NCBI GenBank assembly: GCA_014338405.1
Contig: JTDE01000423.1
Location: 162,338-226,337, forward strand
Source: Paragonimus skrjabini miyazakii
Lineage: Eukaryota > Platyhelminthes > Trematoda > Plagiorchiida > Troglotrematidae
DNA length: 64,000 nt
Direction of reading: 5' to 3'
Shown: positions 1-12,600 of the stretch, piece by piece
Layout: the number at the start of each line of letters is the position of its first letter
Position numbering within the stretch: the first letter of the stretch is position 1
Position numbers and translations under genes: made by a program
Notes under the pieces: model-generated
What the model was told of the DNA's origin: nothing
What the model saw: only the letters and a program-made list of their open reading frames with translations
Database searches by the model: none

Positions 1-305
1 ACATGTAACCGTGGAGAAAGGTACATAGGCAGAACCGAGAAGTGCCTGATCTCCAGAGTGAAGGAACACTTGCCTAAATCGGTGCAAAAACGGCAGCTAC
101 TGAAACACGAAAATAGACAGTTTCATCAGTCCCTAGACACGTTTTGACTACTGATCAGGCAATCGACCCAGCTTGTGCATTTGGAGTTTTGTTACGTCAT
201 TCTAGTTCAAGATTCCTGAGGTATGCTGAAGCAGTCGAGATCAATTGCCTCAATCCAGCACTCTGTGTTCATAAACAGCTGCTCATGAAGCTGGTTCTTC
301 CTTAG
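1..305 (+). mobile_element. Penelope-like element, C-terminal GIY-YIG region (fragment)
   Basis: From base 1 the plus strand reads GERYIGRTEKCLISRVKEHL, the YIG half and conserved Arg/EH residues of the GIY-YIG endonuclease domain typical of Penelope-like retroelements. A stop and frameshift follow near 151. Another frame then continues FLRYAEAVEINCLNPALCV to a stop near 305, matching the usual C-terminus (LR-x-AEA-x-x-I-x-x-x-x-P-x-LC). The element is cut by the window edge and is inactive as seen. Confidence 0.8.
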
Positions 306-575
306 ATTTAGTGACCTATCACAACGCGTTTGGTGATTATCAATCCCTCGAATTGTTTGCTATAAAAAACCAATCCATGTTATTGTAAATTTTGTACTGA
401 GGATTCAATACGAAATGCTTGCATCTACCAGTTTTCGTGTTCTAACTGTTTTGTTCAACCTTTTGAAGGGAACTAATTGTTTCTAATATCGTATATTAGT
501 AGGTTTGGGATTTATTTTTAGCGTGAAAGCTTTTTTTCACGAGTAATTGCGGTTTGCATTAATAAGACAACTTAC
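306..575. other. Non-coding flank, BAIAP3-like intron
   Basis: AT-rich sequence between the Penelope-like fragment and exon H. It may include the element's 3' untranslated end. I see no exon, promoter or repeat that can be supported here. Confidence 0.4.
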
Positions 576-679
576 CACATTTCCACCTGTACCTCAGTAA
601 GTCCATTCTGTATTGCGTGCTGTGTGAGGATGAATTCAGCCGGGCTTGACAGTTTGCCAGACCAGTCAGTGCAGGGTTT
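576..679 (-). CDS. BAIAP3: BAIAP3-like exon H (post-C2A conserved motif)
   Basis: 104 bp, 34 codons plus two bases, entering in phase 0 directly after exon G. WSGKLSSPAEFILTQHAIQ aligns with the vertebrate WRGELSTPAATILCLHGAQ motif, and the exon ends VEM plus a split Trp or Cys codon where vertebrates have LHW. The acceptor is gtacttactgcag; the donor is ATGTG|GTAAGT. The next exon must lie left of this window; none is seen in 306-575. Confidence 0.88.
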
Positions 680-3600
680 CTGCAGTAAGTACAGAAAGAT
701 TGGGTTGTGTGATTTGATTATTTTCGTAACCCAGACAGATTAGTCGATAAAGCAGCGTTATCACATAATATATCTTTCACTACTTACAGATCATCAGTCA
801 GTTTAAGAAATAACTGCAACCAGAGTCAGAAGTCTTTAGTTCTCCGCGGAAATTTCTAGAAAACCATGAAAGGTCGGTGCGGTTGTAATTTGTGAGACTG
901 CAACTAGCTGAATTAGTGCTCTTCACTTAACAATCTTGACAAGACCTTGTGGGAAAAAACAAGTCTCCTGACATATGTAACTATTTGAGTATAGCGAATA
1001 TAGTGTGAATGAGTATAGTATGACTGAGTGAGAAAAAATAATATGACTCAATAGGGCGGAACTCATTGGTTGCCGAAATGTTTCTTGAGCTCTAACCTCT
1101 TTGTTTTCGTTGTTGAATACTTCCGTTGGCCCTTATGGAAATGAAATCTAAGCAGCTTTGAATTTCTTTAAATCCTTTTGCTGCGAACAACTGAGATTAG
1201 CCACATGCTTGTCTGATATCGTTATTTGATGTTCAGGTTTTGGTGAATATACTCATGGGGTAACCATTTTTAAGTTAGAAAATGCATTGTTTCTATAAAA
1301 CTGTTCACGTTTTAATTCGGTGTGCACTTGAGCTAGCGTACTGATAACCCGACAAAGATGTTGCATTTGATAATCTTTACCTATATTGAGATTGCTCGCT
1401 AGAAGTGTACCTGATTTATCACAAAAGTTCGTGGAAACGTCACGTGTTGCACAACACCGGTTTTCAGTTCAACAATAAGATCTTATTAATTGCTAACATT
1501 ACGCTCTTTGTTCAGCACATTGAATTAGATGTATCGCATGTTATTAAAAAAGTGTTCATTTACAGTAACCTAATCAACACAATTTGTTTGACACCTTAAG
1601 CTAAGTATTTTAAAAACGGCACTTTTTTATTTGCTGACTGCCTACCTCTGACTGTTGCGATAATTCAGAAGAAGCTCATCTGCAAAATATCTGGACGTCG
1701 GCTGAATTCGAACCAGAGGCGGGAACGGTAAGTACAGATCTTGCAAGTGCTTTACCAGCTTAACCATTAAGCCACATCGGGAACTGAGAAATTCCACATA
1801 CAGTGACTCAGCATACTTTCATTTTTACTAATCTGACTTCAATCGAAATCCTAATTTTTGGTAACCTGAAGATTTGCAAAATTACCTACCTTGATCTTCC
1901 CTTGAGTAGAAACGGATAAGAGTTGTCGCTTTAACAACCTTCCATTTGTAATTTACGTTGAAATGATGTTAAAATTCGATAGAAACATTCACGATTTTCT
2001 CAGTTTGTGTTATGTTTCATTTACAGAACAAAAATAAGCCATATATGCTTATTGTCACGTATTAATGTCTAGAATATTTCGCAACTTCTGTAAAACATTA
2101 AGCACAACATACAGTGTAAATGTGCTGCTTCTCACTGTACGATTACTTTAGTGATCCTATCTTCAGATGCATTGCGGCAAAGTTCAAGATCATTCAGGTC
2201 TCGCATTGATCAGTGATAATCTGCTTAGTTGCTTTTTATACATCTCGGTTTAAAAAAATGTCGACTGTATTTTTCCAAAATCGATGATATGAAATTGATC
2301 TGACGAAATCTTAGTTATCACGCCCAACAAGTCAACGTTGCCAAATAATGCGACCACTTTGTATTAGCCGGTTGGCAAAGGAGATGAACGGTTTTTGTTT
2401 TCCTGCATTCACTCATTAGTGTTAGGGATCAGTTCAATCGAACTCATGACCTATGCCTTTTAGGCAATTAGCTTTGTTCGCATGGAGACTTATTTAGCCA
2501 ATTATGTGACCCACTTCTACAAATCAAAATTGCTTCCGGGAGTCGGATATAAACAAACTAATTGGCCAATCACAGTCACACGGTGACCTAATTATTCATC
2601 TCCTGATCGTTTAATCTCAATATGCACTAAACATTATAAGATCTTTAATGCATGATATCATTTGTGAGTCTTTCAAAGGACGAAATCCGTTCGTATTTGG
2701 CACAGATCTGCGATTGCTAGAAGAAAAACACTGAATCGTCTTCATTTCAAAATATCAAGCCACAAGCAATATAATGTGGCTAGAATAATGTGGAACACGT
2801 TTGATCATTCCACTCGGGTTGTATCAGGTTACTAAAATCAGGTTATTTACTCACGGCCCACGCATTACCTAATGTTAGAAGCGTTTTTTAAAGCAAGAAA
2901 TTTGGCTAGTAGGAGTGGAATCGTTTTCAAAGTGCTGACTGAAATTATCTACGAAACGAGTTAACCACGGTCTATTATGTGTGGTGTTCGGTCTATACAA
3001 ACCGAACTCTCCAAATGTCTACCAGAAAGACTTTTAAAGTTATAACAGACAACTATTTTCATTAGGTGATACCAGCCTTTAATTATCCTGGCGTTCGCAT
3101 ATATCTTTGGAAGCTAAATGCTAGATAATCCCGTTGTTGTGCCGAAAATCTGTCAAACTATCCCCATCAAGGGTTATCAGTCTAATAATCACACGTGTGT
3201 AAACCACAAAGATGTCTTTTGTATCTGAACATCGGAAGACCTGTGTGTTGCAGAAAAGTGGGACTTCAGAATTCAAAAGTCAGGCGCTTAGTTAGATACT
3301 CAACTAGATAGCCCATACAGACTGTTCACGAATCTTGATAATAGTATCTGGTTGGCGTGCTCTATTGGGCTCTCTTGTATAAAACCTATCGGAAGCAACT
3401 TGTATATGACATGACTAAACTGCCGATTTAAGTACACTTGAGGTTTTAATTGATATATGCTTATTATCGCTGCAAAAATTTACGGCGTTTGCCGATTAAG
3501 TTTGTTTTCTCTCAAATCCAGCCACTTATTTGAATTTCAAGGTGGAAGCAAAGTGTAAGCATGTTCTTTTATAACGGTATGAAACCAGCAACTTGCTACA

Positions 3601-6600
3601 ATCATCTTGTTGCGACATTTCCTTTAAAGACCGGCATGTCAATGGCTAAAACGAATTCATTGTTTTATTTTTTGACTGACAACTAGTACCCCGAGAAGGG
3701 AAAATATCTTCGTCTTTTTGTGTAGTCATAAGCGTACCAGAAGACAATAACAGCCGTTCTAGTTATGATCTAGATATATATGTGATACATTAATCGGTTT
3801 CACCAGGCCTAGGAACTAGTTAGAATGTCCGGGAATCAATCAAAAACCTGCCACTGAGATCCAGAAAACTGTCTCGGTTACTCTGTTTTGAATGGTGGAA
3901 GATAAGCACAGCAGATCTTTTCTTAGAATTATCTGAAGTAGCCTTCCACTTTTGAAGATGTTGATATCNNNNNNNNNNNNNNNNNNNNNNNNNNNNNNNN
4001 NNNNNNNNNNNNNNNNNNNNNNNNNNNNNNNNNNNNNNNNNNNNNNNNNNNNNNNNNNNNNNNNNNNNTCACTTGTATAAAACCTGTCGGAAGCAACTTG
4101 TATATGATATGACTAAACTGCCGATTTAAGTACACTTGAGGTTTTAACTGATATATGCATATTATCGCTGCAAAAATTTACGGTGTTTGCCGATTAACTT
4201 TGTTTTCTCTTAAATCCAGCCACCTATTCGAATTTCAAGGTAGAATCAAAATGTAAGCATGTTCTTGTATAACAGTATGAAACCAGCAACTTGCTACAAT
4301 CATCTTGTTGCGACATTTTCTTTTAAGACCAGTATGTCAATGGCTAAAATGAATTCATTGGTTTATTTTTTGATTGACCACTAGTACACCGAGCGTCAAT
4401 GAAGGGAAAATATCTTCCTCTTCGTGTGTAGTCATAAGCGTACCAGAAGACAATAACTACCGTTCTACTTATGATCTAGATATATATATATGTAATACAT
4501 TAATCGGTATCACCAGGCTTACGAACAAGTTAGAATCTCCGGGAATCAAACAAAAACCTGTCACTAAGATCCAGAAAGCTGTCTCGGTTACTCTGTTTTG
4601 AACGGTGGAAGATAAGCACAGCATATCTTTTCTTAGGAATATCTGAAGTAGCTTTCCACTTTTGAAGATGTTGATATCCAGCGAATTGTGTAAGCCTTGT
4701 ATTATACAACGTGCCTCAGAGATGTACTAATTTCTCAAGAAATGTAATGTTCGGTCTTAAACAATTCGTTGGCAAAAATAACGAAAAAATGCCTTTGTCG
4801 TTTGGTTTATTTCGTGATTGGTTTGACTGTATCCGTACAAGTACTCACCAAAATTTTATTTGTAACAAAAGTGAACAGTGAAAGATCAATCAAACTGCGG
4901 GCAGTTGCGAAGACTCATAGCATGGCTATCAACAAAAATAGGTTTATACAGCTACTCTTTCTGAGGACACAATCTGCTAATCGGATGCTATCACATTTAG
5001 TATAATGCTACGGGTTGAGTAATTACAACGGAAACGTTTGGCACTACAGTACAACTCACGGTGTGGCAGAGGGAATAACTAGCATCCCATCGACTACTTA
5101 CAATGAACAATATTCATATATTCCAGAAAGTCGTTAATGACTGAGGGCATAGGTAGATAAAGTATGCGGAAGCAGGACCTGAAAAATTGACTGTTGTGCA
5201 GTTACTTTTCACCGATGTGAATTTAATGTCCTCGAATTTGTTTTACGGTACACAGTCGTCGTGTAGAACGATCTGGCAACGAGAGCAACAGAACAGTAAA
5301 GAACTATTTGTTGCAATACATTATGTCACCGAAAAACGTCACGGGTATTGACAACATTTCCGCTTTAAGTTGTACGTTTGGTTGCGAATCAAGCCCGGTC
5401 CTAAATCCCAGTCTTTATCTAAACCAAGCCTGCTTAATGCGTAAAACAAGCCTCCAAAATTCAGTCGTTTATTTTCTTCCTGAAATAGAGGTGGTTAGAA
5501 ATTTGGTCGGAGTTAGTGCTCTGGCGCGTTCATCAACAAACACTCTTATCTGACAACTTGACTGCACATTTGTGGGTCAAACCGTTTAGTTGCCGGTTAC
5601 TTTTAGAATAAGGACAGTTCATCCTCATTGCATTTTACTGGAAACTTATAACTTGCATTAGCTTTTTTAAATTGCATTCACTAGTTCTTTTTGGGAGTCA
5701 CTTGCCATGCACAATACTGCGAGACTAACTTATCGGTCAATGTACCAAAGATTTTGTGCTGATAATATTAAAAATTACTCAGCATCTTTTGGGTTCAATC
5801 GACTAGTGAACCGTATTGGTGAATTGTGCCCAGACATTGATGCGTAAACCTTTCTGATCTATTTTGATGAAGTGCACTTTCTGTATAATCTGGCTGCATT
5901 GTGAGAGGCTATCACATTTGTAGTGTAGTTTACAAAATTAAAAGAGAAGACCTGAGCATCAACTCAGGAGTCCGCAGGATTTTATTATCATATTAGGTCG
6001 TGTACAGAGTGTGTTGTTCACCTTGTTTATACGACCTTAGAAGTGCTGGAACTCAAATTCGTGGTGCAAACCTGTCTGACCTGAGCTTCATCAAACCCAA
6101 TTTCTATCGTTGTCTACTGCGCTTAACACACTTTCGGATAGCTAATATTAATGTTAGAAGAGATCCATTTGTGAGAAATCTGAGCTTCGGTTGGATTCCA
6201 ACCAGCGAAAGGAAAAACATGCCCAAACGCAGCAAATACTTTACCATCTGTGCTACGATGCCACGCGGGAAGCTCGGAAATTTCATATATTTGTTCTAGT
6301 TACCCACCCAACCAAATATGTCATATGGAACCCACCAAATAATCCACAACTTCCAGTAGAACCCACGTTGAAGGTATATGCCAGTTTTTCTTCAGGAAAA
6401 GTTATTGACTATAAGAAGAGCAAATTCTGAATACCAAAGTTATCTGCGAGGTTGAGCCGCACAAATATCCGAATGTAAAAATTATAAAACCTGCGGGACC
6501 TTTACCTCATTATCAGGGATACTAGCCAACACCTAAATATATTTAGATCGCAGCATTGCCAATATAATAGGACATATTAAACAGTAATTTTGTGTACTCA

Positions 6601-9600
6601 TACAAATCAACTGTCAGTTGATTAATCACATAGATGTGTGCATTATGAAACAGAAAATCACTGACCGAACGTTCTGTTTGGTTGATCTAATGAATTGGCA
6701 GGTATGTGATTCTGGTTTACTACAGATCCTACTTTCTCAGAAACTTCTGAAAACGAAATAACTTACTTGCTGTTTTAAAGGCTTTCCTGTCTTGTGTCAT
6801 TTCAGTATGACAATACTGAGTGGGTAAATTGTTCTTCAGTTTAATTAGAGCAATTGAGCAATAAGTGAGGGCATTCATTTTGCTAATCAACATGCTGCAA
6901 AGTGTTTCATACAATTAATAGACAAAATCAGTCTAGTTTATGTTATGTGCGCCGGTGGCATGGTGATCAGTAGGTCTATGTCGTTTGTGTTTATCGCGTG
7001 ATAAAACCGCTAAAATGCTCATACTCGTGACAACCAGGCCAATCCTTAGTTGCAAAAAATTAATTTGTTGAAACTACAAAAGCTACGGAAGTGGGTCATT
7101 CAGTCAGTCGGATGTAGTGTTCAACATCAAAGCAGTTTATATCCGGGCACCGTTCTGTCTCTGCAAATGATTTGAACTTTTTTTGTTTAGTTCAGAAGGG
7201 TTGCAGCTGTGAGTTTATGTTGCATTTCAACCAAAAGATCCAGTCATATATTCTCACTCAATGGATACAATCAACCAGGATTTTAGATCAACTCCAAAAC
7301 AAAGAATTCCAACGAATGGACTCAAGGTTATACATATTTACTGCTTATTAAGCAGTTCAGAAAACAACTTTGAAAATAGGCCGATTTGATCAACTCGTTT
7401 TGAGATCGCGATATAGATATTTTACTGCCGACGTGTTTCTTATTCTAAAGACTTTCTATACTACTATTGACAATAGTTTACTTTGGAAAACTGTTTTATT
7501 TAATCGGATAATTATAGATTTCATGGCAAACCCGAATAACTTTCACAAAATTGTATTTATTCATCAGTGCATTGCAAAACCATTCTCCATAATGTTCAAG
7601 TAGAAAAGAATAACTAGGAAAATCTGAGAATCTTTCGGCATTTTTAACAGTAGGCGGGTAAGCAAGTTGTACTGTGAAATACTTCTCACTTTGAGATGTT
7701 TTAGCTCTTGAGAGATGAAGAAATAGGTAATCTGTATGTGTTCCTTGATTTCTGTAAGTCTGGCCTGTTCGTCTCCCTGCTCTCGAGCGGTGATAGACAA
7801 GCCAATATGAATTTCGCCTTGAACTTTTGATCTCATTGTGCGTCCTTTGAGCTTTAGCCAGTAATGGGTTTCTTCGAATGGAACATTCTGTTTAACATAA
7901 CAATATTTAAACCGCTTATTACATGAATTTTTGAGTTAGACTGTACACAATTTGCGAAAAGCAATGACACTTTAATATTTTCATTCCACAACTGTTTCCT
8001 AAATAAAACTAGCTTTCTGTTGTAAAACGCATATTTCCGAAGAAATCAATGAATTAGGACTATTTGGCATTGGTATGAAGGGTAAGTTGTTTGTTTTATG
8101 TTTTCTTTTGTTTAATATTGACTTTGTAGCGGTAAAATTGTACTGAAACCGATATCTTGTTATCAGCAATCAACAGTTTTATTTGAAAAATTCCTACAGT
8201 ACAATCATACACGTGTTATTTTTCATTATTATTGTTCACACAGTCAGTCAACAATTGTCTCTGATTTCAAAAAGAACATTGTTTTCACGGTTTCACGCAA
8301 ATTACAAGAGATAATGATCTTTCACTGAAATATCAAGATATACGAAGAAGAAGACTTGTCTAAATTTTAATCGCTTCCATCGATAGCTTACAACGCTTTT
8401 CATGTTGTAGCACAATATGCTTCCTGGAAGTTTTTAAACGTGTTGTTTTTTAGACTATATTTCCTGAACTCTAATGTAAACAACTAATCTGTCCTAACAA
8501 TCCTTCTGTGTATAAAGTCGGCTGGTATTATTTGACGAGCATTACTACTAAATTCAGCCATTTCAAGAACAGTTTTAAATACAGATACATGAATTCTGTC
8601 GGAAATTGTGCTGTATATGGGGGATGCAACAAGCAGTTTGGTCTTTTTTGGAATATTTGACCTAATTGTTAAATTTGAAGAATGTATGCCACCGGTTAAT
8701 GTTAACCGTATGACAAGTAGTGTCATACTCACGTTTTGATGAGACCGTGAAAATGGAACCTTGTTGTGAAATACTTTCCGTTTATACCATCTAATGTTTC
8801 TGGTTACAAGCAACTGAGCAAATGTTCTGTCAGAATGTCGACACTGCTGTCAAAGTTATTCAATGTTTAGTTCACAACAATCAAACTCCCAGAATATTCA
8901 TTAATGTACCAATCTGATCGGCTATCGTGGTGATTTTTCCAGTGGACGTTTTAACTGTACAATGAAGTCTGGCTCCAGGATTTCTGTTTTGCTTTTCTTC
9001 TCTAGTGTTTTAGTCATTGAGTCAATGCAGTCAGCAATTAATAGCCTGTAATTTTCAGCACGCTTCTATTTGACCAATATATTTACTTGTGAGTGCACTA
9101 GTATATGAGCGGATGGATAACACTGCGTAAAGTATTGCATACGATCAAAGACCGCATTTCAAGTAACGTTTATCACCTTTAAGGGTGATAATTACAAAGT
9201 TCACCTCATGAAAAACCGCTGCCCTCCAACATTCTCTAGCTTGGCATTGTGGACCTTGATCAACTTAGATCATGTTGACTTACAATAATGTTTCAATTCT
9301 TCGTAAACTGTTGTTTCTTGTGAATAATGAACAGTGGTGTTTTTCTGACAAAATATTACATAACCATTCTTTTTGTTGTAAGATCCTTTAGTTGGGTTTG
9401 AAATTTCCTGTAACGAATATCCGTGTACGATCATTTTGTATGCCTTAATAACTTATCAAATCTAATAAATTGACGACATCAATAATGGTCAAACGTTGCT
9501 TGTTTGCACCTTCGGCGTAAACATGTCGAACTGTGGAACAGGATGGATAAACACATATTGTATACGAGTTTTCAAAAAGCATTTTTTCTGGAGAAGTTGT

Positions 9601-12600
9601 AATTTATTAGAAAATTTCAGGTTTCAAATGTTTATTGAACCAATATCATTGTCATTCTAACCCCACATATCATTTTTATCATTCCCACATGACTTACACG
9701 GAGTTCGATTGTGATGCATCCAAGAAAGTCATCCAAATCTCCAGATTGACCTTTACGCGCTGATTGGCTGACTTGCTTGAAATATCGACCGAGTTGCTTG
9801 ACTCCACGTACTTCGTTCAAACTACATACAGCATCGATAACGCTCGTCTCTTCGTCGTGATCCCTCAAATAATCAGAGCAACACATTCAACATTTTATTA
9901 GATTAGCGGATAGGTGTTTTATGAATGAACAAAACCAAATTCCAGAGTCAATAAATGGAATATGCTGCCATATTTTCATCAGTAGTATGCATCTACAATT
10001 CGGGCTATGGAATCAGTTGAACAGGTATAGTGACCGATATTCTGTTTAACCAAAATAAAATATAACTGAATTTGTTTGAGAACGTTCTACAAAGCGAATA
10101 CTACCACTTTAGAATGCATCCAAAAATTTTGCTGTATTTCCCCAAAGAACTATATTTGTGTAATCTCGAAATTCCTTAAGGCGACAAAGCTCATCGACAA
10201 ATCACACAACTGTTTTAGTAAGCTGTTTAACTCAAACTGTTGTATTCAAAACATATAAGTACAATCTATCATCTACTTCGGGTTGATGCGTGAAATTGGG
10301 CATACATTCATCAGTTCAGTAAACAAACCCTTAATCTCGCATACATGACGTGTTACATCTTGATCATCGAGAGAATGAGCACTATTTAGAAGATCTTATA
10401 CATCCAACCTTAATTCATTTGTGCTTCTTTTCACAAACCGTGGATTTATTTATCTGGACACACGTCCTGTTATTCTGTATGGACGACTTTAAGTCTACTT
10501 GATTCCCTTCTTTCATTTTTTTACAATATTTTGGAAAACAATTTATCTCTAGTACACCGACAGTTTCATTGGAACAACACCTGTCTCCTGCAGTTCACTC
10601 TAAAACAGAAGTCAAAAATGTTTTGATGTGTCACATATCGTTTGTTGTTATTTCGCCATGTTCTATCACATATATACTGCGGTTTGCTCAGCCAGCACTT
10701 TAAACTGATTGTAATGTAGCGTTTTTTTATGTAGACTCAGTAATGTACAGTGTTCTTTAATTGTCATCATCTTTGAAGCATATAATATTATCTAAGTTTA
10801 TGCTGGTTAAGAGGCGCAAAAATCTGCACCCAACTTAACGAATATCAGGTGGTTGATTAAGCTGACCGTTTGTTATCTTTTAGTAAGTTCCCATTCGTAT
10901 ATGTCTTACCGTTTATTCTATATATCTAAGATGAACTACTTCCATCTTGGTGGGAATTATAGTCACATTTATCATTTGCCTTCAAATAGTCAATGAGATA
11001 GTTAATGAGTTGTGTGTTGGCCAGTAACATTTGAGACACGTAGTATCCACCAGAGGTAGATTTCGACTGCATCAGTTTCATAATGGTTGTACATTGATTA
11101 TAACAGAAGATAGAAGTAATTTTGTCGGAGTTCTAATCATGCGCAGCAAGCTCAGCGAACGTTTACGGTTTCACTTGTGGCAAACACATTGTTTGTGTTC
11201 ACAAACGCTATGTTTCAAGGAAACTCAGTTGGTTCAATCTACTTTCTATTCCATCGTATGGATACATACACAAAGATTTCGGAAGTGTAAATCAAAATAT
11301 TTTCATTTAAAGCTATATTACTTCGAATCACACGATGTTTTAAAACAAATTGTTTAACGGATTAAATAGAACAGTTACGGACTATGCTGAGGAAAAATAA
11401 CTGTACTATGACGTTCATTCCTATCGGTAGACAAACCTAAAATATTCAAGCGGTATCTTCTGCTATTCTCCTTCCACAGGCTCAACTTAATTTCTCTACA
11501 AAATAGTAATAGCGATTGACTAAGTGTTCACCTGAAAAGTATGGCTGAACCCAATTTTAAAACCCCAGAACATATTCTGGTCTTCTATATTGTTTGAGGA
11601 TCAATTTCTCTCCATCAGAAAGCTAGTTTCCTTGTGTGATAAGTCAGATTGTATTCAGTTATTCACATGGGGGTTGTGCAAAGTTGATAAGAGTTGAGAA
11701 AAAATGTCAATTGCTCTGTGTACAAAAAATATCCTGTCACATTCTATTTACCTATGCTGCGGCTTGAACATAATAATCTAGATGTGTTGTATGTGAAAAT
11801 TGATCCGGTAATTTTATTTTATCTTGTTCTGTTGCTACGTGACTTCGTTGCACTGCATTATTTTCCTAATAGCACAGAGCAAAATTATTGTGTTTGACAC
11901 ATCGTGAGCTAGGTGATTTACCGCAGTATATATTTTTGAAAGTGACCTCGTTTCAAATCTCTGTAGTTTGGGTGGATGAGTGGTAGCGAAATATCGAACA
12001 TTTTTTGAAGCTACGTTTGGCATTTGCCTATGAGATGACTCACCCCTTGAGTTCGGGCCTGTCGTATTCGGATTATGTTGCCCACCCACTTCCCTGTGTC
12101 ATATGAAACAAACCAAATGTTTCAAGCGATTGCAAACAAAAGCCTTGTATGTACTCAACACTTTTTATGACGATGATAATATATACATATTGCGAAAACA
12201 GCTCATATACTCTGATCAAATTTCATTCATTTGTTTTCTTCATAATTTTACGCGACTTGTTACCTATATTGAAACCTAAATCCGTACTGTCTATCTTTTC
12301 CTGTATACTTCGTTTGAAGACGTCGATTAATTTGGTACGTAGCTGCGTTTAAACTTGATACTTCTATGCTCCTGGACATATTTTACAGCTCGGGTGGTGT
12401 AGCGCTTCCAGCGAAACACTAAGCTTCTCCTTGCATTGCTCCAAATCTCGTTGTTTTGCACTTTGATGTTCTCTAACCAGATAAATCTACTGAACTATTC
12501 ACCTACATTTACAAGTCATAATGAATATTGTTATACTGTAATTTGGATTACATTTTGTAGAAACTCATTTTTTAATTGAGGTGGGATGATTAACACTGAT

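Larger units (their letters stand above)
680..7689 (-). other. BAIAP3-like intron G-H (7.0 kb)
   Basis: Contains a tRNA-like element (1690-1780), the ~600-bp duplication on both sides of an N gap (3371-4678), and otherwise AT-rich sequence with only short chance ORFs. No other coding exon is supported. Confidence 0.7.

Noticed and set aside
4374..4601. 75-codon frame inside the duplicated sequence
   Set aside because: The corresponding copy left of the gap does not keep the frame.
8043..8079. Short plus-strand stretch reading INELGLFGIGMKG before a GTAAGT, reminiscent of acyl-CoA dehydrogenases
   Set aside because: Too short, weak acceptor, and no other acyl-CoA dehydrogenase motif found in the window.
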